Shown: in pieces, positions 35,086 to 50,106 of the stretch
Numbering within the stretch: position 1 is the first letter of the stretch
How the letters are laid out: each line of letters starts with the position of its first letter
Source of the DNA: Apostichopus japonicus
Lineage: Eukaryota; Echinodermata; Holothuroidea; Aspidochirotida; Stichopodidae
Length of the DNA: 64,000 bases
Direction of reading: 5' to 3'
Assembly (NCBI RefSeq): GCF_037975245.1
Contig: NC_092572.1
Span: 6,649,501 to 6,713,500 of the forward strand
Translations under genes and position numbers: made by a program
Notes under the pieces: generated by a model
Seen by the model: only the letters and a program-made list of their open reading frames with translations
The model's database searches: none
What the model was told of the DNA's origin: nothing

Positions 35086-35759
35086 AGGTCATTTGAGTCC
35101 ACAACAGGTCAAAATCTGAAAACTCTGTCAGCAAAATAGTACAGAATGATACATTTCCCATGATGAGTACGGAAAGGGAATTTAAATTGGTAGAGATGAA
35201 ATGTCATTTGAGGTCAAAAATTAAAACTTTGATGGCTACACTTAAAGGAACGCTTGGGTGATTTTTCCTCAGTATGTTCATACACATGAGTGACTATGAG
35301 ACTTGTTAGGATACTTGTTCACGTTAAAGCTCTTTTTAGAGTTCAACAGAGTCTAAGAAAACTTGGGTAACATTAACGCTTAAAAGTAATGTTTGAATGA
35401 ACTTCAAACGTTGTATGTATATCCCCTGAGTAACTATATGACACATTTTGTATAATAAAGAGTTCAAAGGTCATTTGAGGTCAACAAAAGTGGAAGTTAG
35501 AAAACATAACTGCAATAACTGTGAAAGTGAAGATTGAATGGATTTTTGATGTTGCATGTAGTTACACATTAATCATTGTAAGAAGCGCATCGTTATTAAG
35601 CTTGGTCAAAGGTCAAAGTATAAATGTCTTTCAGCACTATAACTCCATAATAACGATTTGAAAACACATTGTACTTGGTAATGATATCCAGCGTACTGAT
35701 TGCAACAACGATCCAGCGTTTTGAGGAGGAAAAAGGTCATTTGAGATCACCAGAGGTCA
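35086..35759. repeat. Degenerate repeat array with AGGTCA direct-repeat motifs
   Basis: AGGTCATTTGAGGTCA or a close variant occurs at 35086, 35201, 35468 (exact) and 35734. The last two starts are 266 bp apart, as are 35201 and 35468 (267 bp). Three copies have a further AGGTCA-like half-site 4 bp downstream or nearby. Related motifs lie at 7753-7780. This looks like an aged tandem or dispersed family. The motif itself equals a DR4 nuclear-receptor site, but function is not implied. Confidence 0.55.
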
Positions 35760-36056
35760 AAATGACAATTCGTGGGATAATTTGTATACGTGTTGGTGCC
35801 AGAGGGATCCTGACAGTACGGTCTCGTTATACCAATACAACTATCTGGTGGACATGGTTGAATTTTAGTGTCAAGCTCAACCGAACCCCCCCTCCCTCCC
35901 ACCCCACCCCTCCTCCATCCCACCCCATTCAAAATCGTATCTTGAGTCAAGATGATATTATACAGCGGTTGTCCTCTCCGCTACGAGATGTTTATTTCAT
36001 CATTACCATTTTAATAGTCTTCTTTTCTACCAAATACTTATGCCGTCATCAAAATA

Positions 36057-36110
36057 GATGTGGGTGGGTAGATGGGCGGATGGGTGGATGGAGTGGATGG
36101 GTGGATGGAG
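36057..36110. repeat. GGATGGGT-type minisatellite
   Basis: Imperfect repeats of GGGTGGAT / GGATGGAG over about 50 bp. Confidence 0.85.
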
Positions 36111-37441
36111 ATAGCTGTTTCTGGAATCAAGATGCCTTGGATTTATAGAGTTAAAAGTATGGTGTGTCGATGAGGCATCTACTTGTCGGCTCAGACTATA
36201 CAATGCAACAAAACCCGTAATAACAATTAAGACAGATTCAATACATATGAGCTGCTTTTATGGATATTTTCTAGATTAATTATTTTTTTTAAACAAATCT
36301 GATGTTTCTTCTTGCTTAACAAATCAGAAATGATGAAGTGAACTTCATCTTCGCTTCTCCTAGTGACCTTTTATTTAGATACTATTTCCATTCATTAATG
36401 TCGCAACGTTGGGCTAATTACAATACAATTCATTGGTTATAAACCATCCAAGTTTTGGATTCAAACGTGTCGGCATGAATTGTTGTTTGCAGCTTTCTAA
36501 GTATTTGTTTCTTTTGAACGCTAGTTTGGCTGAACAGACTTGGCGACACTCGTCTTCCTCTGAAACAAGGAAGTAAATGCCAAAGCTTAACCCGCACAAA
36601 GGGCTGTTACAATGCAAATAGTAGAACAAAGATTGTTTTTTTTTTTTAATCCGAAAGCGAAACAGCACTGTTACACGATAGCCTTAACAATTGTAAAAAA
36701 CACATCTATAACTAATGTAGCCTACGTCTGAGATAACTGTAATCACTGTACGACCTGTTGTTATAGATCTTACAAATCAAACACAAATATTTCATCCTTC
36801 GATTTTATTCCTTAAAAAATATAATAAAAAGTGTACTGTATTTCACGTGGCTAAAAGTAAATCACCAGAGGTTTCCGCCAATAACATGTGATGCGTTCTT
36901 GCTATTTGTATTATTTTTAGTATAAATTTAGAACGGAATTTGTGACACGGCGAACTTTTTCATATCTTTTATGATAAAACGAATAATTTTATAATTTTCA
37001 TCTCGCTTGTACTTCTTGTAGATATTTTCGAATCAATGCATTTTCCATCGAGCAGCCAATTTCCTAGACGTTTCGACTGACCGGGCACCAACTCTTTCTG
37101 ATATTATATTATCTTGGTAAAGGTTCAAATAGCATTGGATACGACACTTTAGTTTGTTATATAATAGCATAATTGTGGTTGTGTTTAAAGGAACTGCAAT
37201 TTGCTTTAAAATGTACTAATGTTTGCAAAATAAATTACAAAATGAATGCAAACATTTTATGAAATGCACGATTAAAATTTGACTTGCGGGGTATAGGACA
37301 AGAATGCAAACATTCAGCCGGTGTAGTTTAACCTTATTATTTGAATAATATTAACCGGTTGATCTTCATAACTTCAATATTTTGACTTATAACAGTCGCT
37401 GAGAGACGGAACGGAGACAAGTTATTTTTAAATTGATCCCT
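36111..37441. other. Intergenic sequence, no gene seen
   Basis: AT-rich, with short open frames lacking domains. Confidence 0.45.
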
Positions 37442-37719
37442 TGTAGAGTTTGCGGCATCCAGTATGTTGGCGAAACCAAAACCACCCTCAAGAAGCGATT
37501 CTATTGTCACAGTAAACAGTCAACACGATGAAAACTGAGACCCCAGTTGGAGAACACTTTAACCTATCCAGCTATACCATTAGCGACATGTCCCTAAAGG
37601 GGATTTAATCCTTAGGTAGCCGTCCTGCCCTAGTACGAATCAGCAGAGAGAGGCTGTTGATGCAACGCCTTCGCACCATTCAACCTCATGGACTCAACAT
37701 TCAGGGAGGTCATGACTAA
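37442..37719 (+). pseudogene. GIY-YIG nuclease remnant, probably from a Penelope-like element
   Basis: The frame reads CRVCGIQYVGETKTTLKKRF then a stop. It continues in nearby frames as TETPVGEHFNLSSYTISDMS and RISRERLLMQRLRTIQPHGL followed by N. QYVGET plus the Arg (KKRF), the PVGEHFN histidine block, the Glu/Arg-rich stretch and PHGLN are the ordered landmarks of the GIY-YIG domain at the C terminus of Penelope-like retroelements. Stops and frame changes show it is inactive. A pyrimidine-rich tail and then microsatellites follow directly. It could alternatively be a host GIY-YIG gene fragment. Confidence 0.62.
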
Positions 37720-37843
37720 TTTTTCTTCTGCCCCCACCTCCTCTCCCCTTGTTCCCCCGTCACTCCTCTTCTCACAGCTCTCGTCCACCCTTTTTTCTCC
37801 ACACCTTTCTATCTTTGTCCTTCTCTCCAATATATATATATAT

Positions 37844-40687
<2,844 letters not shown>

Positions 40688-40771
40688 TCATGAACAGGGA
40701 GTTCCACAAAGTACACCTCGTTTTTGACATTTGCACATTATTTTGTTACACCCCTTGCTGCACTTGCAACC
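40688..40771 (-). pseudogene. CXC-like cysteine cluster fragment of a transposon protein
   Basis: The minus strand reads GCKCSKGCNKIMCKCQKRGV then LCGTPCS and a stop. This is the same type of C-terminal cysteine cluster as at 1888-2091 but a different subtype. A stop lies only a few codons upstream (before PKAG), so it is a short relic of an otherwise lost element. Confidence 0.55.
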
Positions 40772-41684
40772 CGCTTTGGGTTACAACGAACAGCAGCAGA
40801 ATAAAAATGTAATTCATTCTGTTCAAAAAGGTCAGTAGTTACGGCATGCTTTAGCAAAATTCAACCATGCACAATACAGTTATACAGCCTAATATGTAGA
40901 CCTAAGGCCTATTACCTGTAGTACTACTGGGTCCGGTCACTGTGCCTAGGCTAAATAGTAATTATCACCCTCTCCATGAGTCTCTAACAGTGTCACTTTC
41001 GTTCACCTCGTTCGACTTACCTGTTACTTAGTCTAGGCCAATGGCAGCTTCACAAAACACAAAGCTAGCTATCTATGTACGCCCTAATCAATTCGTAAGT
41101 TGAAATGTGAAGGTTATTATTACTGTTGCGTTATTGCCTGTATAGTTTAGCTGATTCCCCTTCCCCCTTAGTTTAGGCCTAACTATACTCCCAGTCCTAT
41201 ATGGTAGAGAATAAATCACTTTTACTCCTGTCAAAATTTGTGGGGCTCGCATGCAGCTATTTTTACAACGTAGCCTGTGCTAAAGGTCGATTTCATTAAG
41301 CTTAGCCTATACAAAACGATATAACTGTTACAATTTCCATAGTTTGAACATGTTAAGATGCACAAATTCGTCGCTAATGTAATCAGCTGAAGGTATATTT
41401 GGAGTGTAAGGATAATTATGCAACATGAATTTGAATAGTCAGATACTCAACTGGTTTAGTAATTCCTTGAAACTTTTCATATGTAAATGTAACGTAAACC
41501 TGTAAACAAGATTACGTTTTAACTATTTCTGAATTCACGTTGGCAACAAGAGTCTTGTATTCATTCGGAGTAGCTAACATTGCTTCAAACTTAACGTTTT
41601 ACTCCTAATGACTTGTACAATGCCATGCAATTATTAAGTCATCATAAGTCATTAAATTCCAGATATGCATGGTTCTCTTTACAG

Positions 41685-41714
41685 GTGGAAGTAAAGAGTT
41701 CAAGTTGCAAGTAA
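41685..41714 (+). other. Candidate terminal micro-exon (locus 1?)
   Basis: A good acceptor (TTCTCTTTACAG) is followed by VEVKSSSCK and a TAA in the phase (0) required by the donor at 24025. A GTAAGC overlaps the end. Only the splice signal and phase support it; it may be chance. Confidence 0.2.
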
Positions 41715-43295
41715 GCCTTAACCAATTGATACCAGAATGAATATGTGTAATAATGTTAATTATACCCGACGTAACTGAATGACTTGCTTATGTACTTAAC
41801 GTGTATACATCCGTTCGGTCATTTGTGACAGAGTTGATTGTTCGTGAATATTAATGAGATAACACGATATCAAGGTGTCTCACTCCCCGTCTTCTTTTTG
41901 CTTTGCTCATTGCTAATTATTGGAAATTTATATACAAAATTTGAATCTATAACAGTAAACAACTGTCATATTTTAGTTGCATTCATGCTAGAACGCTAAA
42001 CCGAATCTTCAAGATTTCATTTAAAAAGATGAAAAACTATTAATATTGAATCTATTGCTAACTGTCATGTTTCAACATTTGCTAGCTATTAATCTGTAAC
42101 TTCCGTGTTTCAATTATTGGACTTCTTGTTATTTGTGAACTTTAAAAATTTCAGAAGAACACCAAATTATTGTTTCAACACGTCAGTGTAAACATTTGGG
42201 GAATTAGCTGTTTGGATAAAAATAATACATCTACTTTGTATATAAAACACTGGGGTCCTTTTCAAGTGTAATATTAGACATCACTGACCAAATATCCCTC
42301 TGGCGCTTGTTTACAATCCGATTTGTTCCAAATGTAGTCATCTGGGCCTCTTTTATGGAAACAAGTCTGAGAATCTTGCTCTAAACAATAAATAGTATCG
42401 ATTCTGAAGAAAGTACATGGGATTTGATCTGCTTTCAGATTTTCATCACATGTTTTAAAGTTTAGGCCTATGATCCGAAGAGTCGTTTCCGTACCTCTTT
42501 TAGCTCTTTTTTTTTGATGGGATTGTTGTTATTTCTATTCTTTCTTTCTTTTTTGATTCTTAATTTTGAAAGGTCGCCGCTTCCCTTGCCTTACTCTCGG
42601 AGTTTAAATTTACTGTTACGTTTCAAGCACCAGTTTGACTGAATTACATTTTAACACATGCAATTAACGTAATACAAGGCAATAAATGATATGCGTGTAT
42701 GCTAAGAAACACAAAAACATATATATAGATGTGCTGGTGCAGTGTAGATGGAATTTTGTACTTGAAAATCAGAAAGCGAAACAAGTGTTTTAAGTAGCAT
42801 TGATGAAAATTTTCCATCATCAATTGTAGCCTTTGACTCAGAATGAAGTGTTATTGCTATATGTTCCAGTTAATTCTTTATGTTTAACAAACAAAACACT
42901 ATAAGAGCGTTTCTTTGTTCAACGCGTCGAAAGTTGGTCGTCCTTTCACTTGCTGTTTTTGATTATGTATCATGTATATCGACCATTTCATAAAATGTTA
43001 TCGAATTTTACTTTCTTAAGCGCTAATGCTGGTTGATAAGACTTTAACATCGTATCACCCGAAAGTTTTTGTGCTCGTTTGGAACTAAGTTACATCTTTC
43101 CCACCTGCTGGGAAGAGTCTACATTCAATCGAGTGAACAAACTGAACACGGTTTCGCTTCTGAATTGATCTTTTCGCGATATCTATTTGTTTTCTGATTG
43201 CTATTCTAACACGAAGCTACTAAAGATAGCATTTTCGCAATAATATTGCTAAATAATATTGATAAAGCAATTATCACTGCCTTTGATGAAAACTT

Positions 43296-43420
43296 GTACA
43301 CTTGATTGTACCCTGTACATTGAAGTGTACACTGTGCATAGTGTACAGTGTACACTGTACATATTGTAAACTGAAGCATTGTACACTCAATTGTACACAT
43401 TGTACACTTGATGAAGGTGT
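43296..43420. repeat. TGTACA/GTGTACAC palindrome cluster
   Basis: About ten overlapping TGTACA or GTACAC units, with inverted pairs such as AGTGTACACT and GTGTACAGTGTACAC, within 125 bp. The stretch can fold into several alternative hairpins. Confidence 0.7.
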
Positions 43421-45593
43421 ACTGACCCATCATCACATTCATAAGCCGTAGATGTACAAAAATAAGAGAAGCTGACGTTTTGACGGTCCTTATATAGCTT
43501 GCAAGGGGGAGAACATTGCAGATACAACACCTTCACACCGTACACGTACATACATGTCTTGATATCGCAAATGGTATGGTTCCCCATTCACTCCTCCCCT
43601 CTCCCTTTTTTCGCAACCATGTATCGTAATCATCCCCAATCAATTGAATTGTACTTCTTCGTTATCATTTCATTCTCTCCACCTCTTCCCATCTCCACCG
43701 CTCTCCGCCTTCCTCTCTACATCTCTCTCTCTGCTTTCATAGCCTCAAAGGCCCTCTACAAAGTTTATCGCCAGCCAGTTCATACTTTGCTATCTTTCAT
43801 ACTTAGCCATGGTAACGGCCTTCATTGTGGAAATTAAATGACCTGTGTGTAATAAATCGAAAGAGGAACTTGACTTCAGTCTGTTTATGATTATCAACTA
43901 TTGTATAAATAAAATGAGAGTTTCAAGTATTATCAAATTATGTGATGGTCGCTGTTACTGTGGTCAAAAGTCAAAAGCATAATTTTAGTTTTCTATAGCA
44001 AAATGTCCTTACCCATTCCATACATGTTCTTCGAATTTAGTAGGAAGCTGCCCTTGGATATGGACCTTGAAGACTGTTAGAAAGAAAGGTTAGAGGTTAA
44101 GATCAGAAAAATTGGAATATTAATACACCAACAAATATTTAATAACGTTCTCATTCTCAAGTGAATTATGATCAATACGAATCATCATAATGGTTAAAAA
44201 GGTCAAACCTCATACGGCATAATGGAAATGCTGTTGTGTGCACTTTGGATCCAATGAATTGTCTGAATTAACTAGTATCAACCCCTTATGCTACTATGCA
44301 GCTCAATTGTTCATGAAGGGTGTTTGCAATTACATCTGTTTTAATTATTCACCATTCTTTTCATGATTGATTTGATTGACGTTTATCCAGTAAGAAGCTA
44401 GAGTATTTATTTTGTTTCACTGAAAAGCTCTTCAACAGATTACGCATTAAAGATTTTGTTTCAACTTTAATGTCGGGCTCTATAAAAAGTTAGCAACAAA
44501 AGCATATGTTGAGCCTGACATGCATATCCGCCTTTAACAATGCTGACAAAAGTTGTTCGTCTCTCAATTGGTAGCTTTAGTTTTTCTTATCACGTAATCA
44601 AATCTGATATTAAACAGCTTCCTCGTACGAATAGCTCTAATTTGATACGTCCGTTAGAGAGGAATGCAGAAAAGTGTCAAATGACCAAGAGAACCCCATT
44701 AGAACTTTTTTGCCGTTTTTTTTTCAACTCTCATCTTAGTACAAACAATCAACATGTATCATCTTGCTTTGTAAACACAAACATAATTCAAATAAATAAA
44801 ATCCCATGCAATGGGAAAGTATATCATTGTATCAAAGTATATTTTTGCCGTTGTTGTTGTCAACTGGCGAGATCTTGATTGATGGACTTTATGCTATAAC
44901 TGACAGCAATACTACGAGTTACTTGTTTTTTCTTGCAAAATAACGAGATGGCTCTTGATTGCCGAAATTAGTATTCTTTAATTCTATAAGCAGTAAGTAT
45001 ATTCAGAGTGGCTGGTGCCATTCTAGCATATTGAATGTGAGCCTCCTTTATTCCGAAAAAGAGTAATTACTTCCATACTTCATATCACAGTATAAGAAAA
45101 GTGTAATTTCCTGAAAAGTATAAGAAACATCCCGGTTTGACTGTTATTTAGAATATTCCGTCTAAGTTTCAATAAATAGTTTCTTTTTTTACAACTGACG
45201 CATGTTTTTCTGGTACACCATTCATGTCTCAATTCATTTGAAGCTTGCAAAATAATTTATTCAGTCATGATGATAGCTGTCAATCATCCGTACATTTTCA
45301 TTTTAAATTACTCAATCAACGAGACGCTTAATAAAACTGCCAACGCCTCAGTTGAGAACGCTTTGTTCTAAAAAGCAATGTTTTGTACTTATCCAAGTGC
45401 GCGTGCGTAGAAATGACAGTTCGGTAAAGCATTTGGATAAAATATTTGAAGTAGTGTTATGCGAAGGTCACTTTGTTGCAACAGTATGTAGTAATCCGTT
45501 GAGTTATAATCATGTAAATTCAAAGGAGTGATGCAATACATGACGAGGCGTAAGAGCGGAACGGAACTACGCACAAGCAAAAGCAAAGCTAAA

Positions 45594-45672
45594 ATGTTGA
45601 TACTTAGAAAACTAATCATACCATGGATGTTTCTGTATATTATAATATCAGGACTAAAACAGGCAATGTCAG
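45594..45672 (+). pseudogene. Locus 2 exon 1: signal peptide
   Basis: MLILRKLIIPWMFLYIIISG then LKQAMS, hydrophobic, with a GTAAAT donor in phase 1. An upstream in-frame ATG at 45528 would add 22 charged residues; the internal ATG gives the canonical leader. Confidence 0.65.
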
Positions 45673-45786
45673 GTAAATATACATTATTTTCTCCTTTATG
45701 TAAAATGTTAATGAAACAAACATTTCTGCGTGAGATATTTTTGTTATGACCTGTATCTCAAGATAAATTATTTCTTCTTTTTATAG

Positions 45787-46107
45787 ACAAACAAAACACG
45801 GTCCAAAGACAAACAAGATTGGCTAAAGTTGGATTCTCTACGGAAATAATATGTTCTTTTAATTTCCCTGACCGTGATTATTATATAATATGGTATAAAA
45901 ACGGGAATCATTTAACTATACACGAGCCAGCAAGATCTCTTAATATTCGTAAAGATGGACGTGTCTATACAATAAATGAACAAGAAGAAACTGCTTTATT
46001 AGGAATACAGAAAGTTCGTGTTAGAGACGCTGGGGAATATTACTGTAAAGCTGTTCCTATTTTCGTTGGTAAACCGTTGTTCCAGTATTGGAAAATTAAC
46101 GTACAAG
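45787..46107 (+). pseudogene. Locus 2 exon 2: Ig domain 1
   Basis: 321 bp between phase-1 introns (acceptor TTTTTATAG, donor GTTTGT). Contains EIICSFNF, YYIIWYKNG and VRVRDAGEYYCKA, a complete Cys-Trp-(D-A-G-x-Y-Y-C) Ig signature. Intact. Confidence 0.85.
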
Positions 46108-46590
46108 GTTTGTAAGATTATTTATCATTTTCCAATTATTTGATGGATATTTTGGTAACAGATTGTATGTGAAAAGTATATTAAAGATAAAAAGTTTGCA
46201 CCGTCAAAACACCATCTCATTATCTTGTCCCGAATTCAATACTTTTGCTGATTAGGTGTGACCTATCTTGACTGGCTTTGTGGTTTATGTAGAAATATTG
46301 TTTTCCTTTATAGATAACTTATTTAAATATTATGAAGGAATACAGGGACTATTTCAACTCAACAGCTCCCATGTAATCATTCGTTCTGCTGTCGCCAGAT
46401 ACTTCTTTCAAATTATAGCAAATTTTTAAACAATCATATCAATGTGATAAAACATGGTATGAGATTGTGTTGACATAATACTTATAGCAACTTAAACATG
46501 TACCGTAATCAACCTCAGCTATTAGTAAACTGTTTGCAGAATATTCCTTTATCGGCTTTCCTTTTCTAAGCTGACTGTTTATGTTCTTAG

Positions 46591-46863
46591 ATGGACCGAC
46601 TATAGCCCCTACCAGATCTGTTATGGAGAATGAGACATTTTCAGCTCAATGCTGTGTGACATTCACTTATTCCACGGAGCCAGTGAAGTATTTATGGTCT
46701 CTTGGCATTCCATTGGCTACGACATTCAGAGACAATTTTGACGGAAATGTTACCTGCAGTAATGTGTCATTTACCGCAGTAAGAGGATTTCACAACAAGT
46801 TACTTGTGTGCACAATACAAAACGAATTGAATTCTTCTACTTACAAGAGAATGAATGTAATTG
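46591..46863 (+). pseudogene. Locus 2 exon 3: Ig domain 2
   Basis: 273 bp between phase-1 introns (acceptor TATGTTCTTAG, donor GTAAGT). FSAQCCVTF, VKYLWSLG and KLLVCTIQN provide the Cys-Trp-Cys core; there are several N-glycosylation sites (NET, NVT, NVS, NSS). Open throughout. Confidence 0.82.
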
Positions 46864-47459
46864 GTAAGTAGAACGACACTTTGGTGTAGCCGAAGTTAAC
46901 ATTACCTTTTACACCTGGGCCGGATACGACCCATTGGCATTAAAAAAATAGAGGTTCCTATATCCTATATTCTACAACCACAATTGTGCACTTAACTTAA
47001 CGAAGACAAGAAGAAAAGTTTTTTTTTCGTAATTTATTATTGAAAGACTGTTATTTACAGACACAAAATAGTTTTCCCACCTGTGACATTTGAAAACCAG
47101 GAACATGTTACAAACATAATTATCAGAATACACAAGTAACGCTATGATGGTTTATGTTCAATTATTATTCAAACTTAGTTTACCTTTAAAGCGATCAAAT
47201 ATTGGAAATTACTGGGAGATTGAACAAAAATTAGTTGATAAACTGCCAATTCATCAAGAAAGTTCGTGGAATTTGTCTGTTTTACAAACATTTGCTTTAG
47301 TGTAATACAATTCATAAAGTGCCATCACAATGAGTTTCAAACCAGAATATCTCACCTAAAACTAAATAATTGCGAATTTCTTTTGGTGAGGTAGTTCAAC
47401 CTTCTTTTTTTTTTAATTTTGAATGTATTCAACACGGTGCTGACATTTGAAAGAATGTC

Positions 47460-48163
47460 AATCATATTTAACATTGATTATTACTGTTTTGTGTCTTTCT
47501 TCCTCCTTACAAGATGTTTTTTTTTTCTAAAAAACATTCTTACATCATAACAACGGAAATAGTTCTGTAGTGTTATAACAGTCATCTCACTCCAAGCAAA
47601 ACAAGTTTGCCTAATAAAGATGTGCATTATATGATGACAATATTCGTTCATTAAACTTTTAACTAAACAAAAGTTGTTATATTTTCATTATGTAAATCAT
47701 AATTTAACATTGATTATTACTGTTTTGTGTCCTTCTTCCTCCTTACAAGATGTTTTTTTTTTCTAAAAAGCATTCTTACATCATAACAACGGAAATAGTT
47801 CTGTAACGTTATAACAGTCATCTCACTCCAAGCAAAACAAGTTTGCCTAATAAAGATGTGCATTATATGATGACAATATTCGTTCATTAAACTTTTAACT
47901 AAACAAAAGTTGTTATATTTTCATTATGTAAATCATAATTTAACATTGATTATTACTGTTTTGTGTCCTTCTTCCTCCTTACAAGATGTTTTTTTTTCTT
48001 AAAAGCATTCTTACATCATAACAACGGAAATAGTTCTGTAACGTTATAACAGTCATCTCACTCCAAGCAAAACAAGTTTGCCTAATAAAGATGTGCATTA
48101 TATGATGACAATATTCGTTCATTAAACTTTTTACTAAACAAAAGTTGTTATATTTTCATTATA
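47460..48163. repeat. Three tandem copies of a 236-bp unit
   Basis: TAACATTGATTATTACTG recurs at 47469, 47705 and 47941, exactly 236 bp apart. The copies differ by only a few bases (for example the length of a T run, and TGTAG versus TGTAA). They lie in the intron between Ig exons 2 and 3 of locus 2. No coding sequence. Confidence 0.95.
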
Positions 48164-48494
48164 GTGTAATTACAATAACACATTCATATATGCCGGAAAC
48201 CAAATAAGCTTCAATGCCCTTACCTTACATAGGAAAATGTTTACCGCCAACATAAGGTACTTTTTACGCGTATTGTTTGTGGAGTACCTTTGCCGACGTT
48301 AAAGAAGGTAATATCTTAATCATATTGAGCAAACAGTCAGGGGATCAGGAAAAAGTTCTTCAACATGTTTGTCAAAACTATATGTGTTGCTATGTGAAAA
48401 AAGGTCATTTTATTGATAGCTTCAAATAAGTGTAGTCGTAGCGGAAATTTTCTCCTTTGTGATATACGTTTCGTTCCCTCAGGGTTACACGCTC

Positions 48495-48775
48495 GGAGCG
48501 GAATGCAACAAGGGATGTAACGGGAACTAATTGCGTACTTTTAATTTTTCGCTGTTTCCCGTGCTTGGCATAGGCAAGCAAGGCGGGCGGGTGGGTGTGT
48601 GAATCGACCCGATTAGTCGCAGCTCACTGTAGTTATGTACAGGTAGTCTCTGATTGGTGGAAGCTGTTTGCAGTTTATATGCGGACGGATGTTTACGGGG
48701 GCTATTTCTGGGGTATTTAATTGTTCATGTTGAATAAATGTGTTCAACGATATTGTAATTTAATACTCCATGTTG
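48495..48775 (+). mobile_element. Possible solo LTR
   Basis: Begins near TGTAACGGGAAC, is locally GC-richer than its surroundings, contains TATTTAA and AATAAA-like signals, and ends near ATACTCCA. The target duplication is not clear, so this is a suspicion only. It abuts the Ig 3 exon of locus 2. Confidence 0.3.
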
Positions 48776-48890
48776 AGTTATGGATTTAAGGTACTTGGAA
48801 CGAGATTAATGTTCTACCTACGACATAAGCTAAGACAAAACAAGCAAAAAAAATGGGGAATGAGCAACGATACTGTATTTTTCCTAACAG

Positions 48891-49211
48891 TACCACCTAC
48901 AATGAAGTTGCAAATCAACGGCCATGAAACCGATGCGACTGTCTTCCTTGCAAAAGGAACACACGTGAACTTCACGTGTTATGCTGAAGACTCAATGCCA
49001 AAAGCAAATATTTCCTGGAATTGTGACAGAAAAACTTGTGAAGGCTCTCCATGGAATGATTTGCATGAAAAGTTGAACAATGCGAGTCGCGAATTGTTCA
49101 CCACAAGTTAAACAATCGACTACACGGCAACGCGAAACGAAGAAGTCATTTGCACTGTTGGAATGTATGGGAACAGAAATTGGAGCAAAAGTGTAAAAAT
49201 CTCTGTATTTG
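48891..49211 (+). pseudogene. Locus 2 exon 4: Ig domain 3, interrupted by a stop
   Basis: 321 bp between phase-1 introns (acceptor TTTTTCCTAACAG, donor GTAACG). Contains HVNFTCYAED, ANISWNCD and, after a TAA at 49109-49111, TIDYTATRNEEVICTVGMYG in the same frame, so the second Ig cysteine lies beyond the stop. Everything but that codon fits a working Ig exon. The stop is one substitution from a sense codon. Confidence 0.82.
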
Positions 49212-50106
49212 GTAACGAAATATTTTGTTTTATATGTTACGGGTTTAATGTAGGTTTGGTAATCTCTCTATTACATACTGATTTATGTAAACATTACAAA
49301 AAAAAGGCAAAAATATGGAAACAAATGCATTTAATGAAGAAACGTTGTTTGCTAATTGAGTTATAAAAGAATAACAATATATATCATATTCTTAACTGTC
49401 CGAACGTTTATAAGGCTACGTTACATAAAGTCGGCTGTATAACATATCAAAAACATTTAAGCATTTTCTAATCATTTATGTACAGAAGCTTTGTAAACAT
49501 TATAAATAATACATTCTAAATGCCAATAGTTTTTGTTTGTTAGTTCAACTATATTTCAACCATCAACGTAATCAACATTTTACATAATTCAAGTATATTC
49601 ATACAAAGTATATGGTTGTTGAGATCCTCGATAGCGCATTGATGTGTAATGTATCACTATGCGACAATCTCCTTTAAAGTTAATTCAATAACACGGAACA
49701 TTTTTTAAAAGGGATGATTGTGGATGATCATGTTTTTAATTAGAATAATTTGTTTGAAAACTGACGTCATTAAAGTTATTGACAGCCATTATTTTTAATA
49801 AATGTATTTCCCTCTTGCTTTTGGCTAGATCTCAATTCGGACCAAAAGTGTAAATTTGTGTTTCTTTCCGTAACTATTTTGACACCATATGATTCCTTGC
49901 AAAATATTTATAAAGGTTTCCTTGTTAACTATTGCATTTTTTACACTGTGTATAAGAAGCCTCACAGAGTTTTCTGCTGGTAGCCCGCATCATTAATTAC
50001 TTTTATCCTTATCTTCTCAGTGTTAATCTACAATAGCTCCAAAGCTTATGTATACATTTTTTATCGATGTAAGTCGAGCACGCAAAATGCTCACTATTGT
50101 GCACAC

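Larger units (their letters stand above)
40772..45593. other. Intergenic region upstream of locus 2
   Basis: No gene is supported. Two items stand out: a possible terminal micro-exon at 41685-41714 and a TGTACA-rich palindromic cluster at 43296-43420. The strand-opposed short frames around 43.2-43.8 kb have no domains. Confidence 0.45.

Noticed and set aside
35669..36148. 159-codon open frame
   Set aside because: It runs through a C-rich tract and a GGATGGGT minisatellite inside the degenerate AGGTCA-motif repeat. No domain.
43206..43837. Opposed open frames around 43.2-43.8 kb
   Set aside because: Built on the TGTACA cluster and a pyrimidine-rich tract. No domain or splice support.
44540..44878. 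112-codon open frame
   Set aside because: No signal peptide, domain or repeat seen, and it is isolated from the locus-2 splice pattern. Left as chance.
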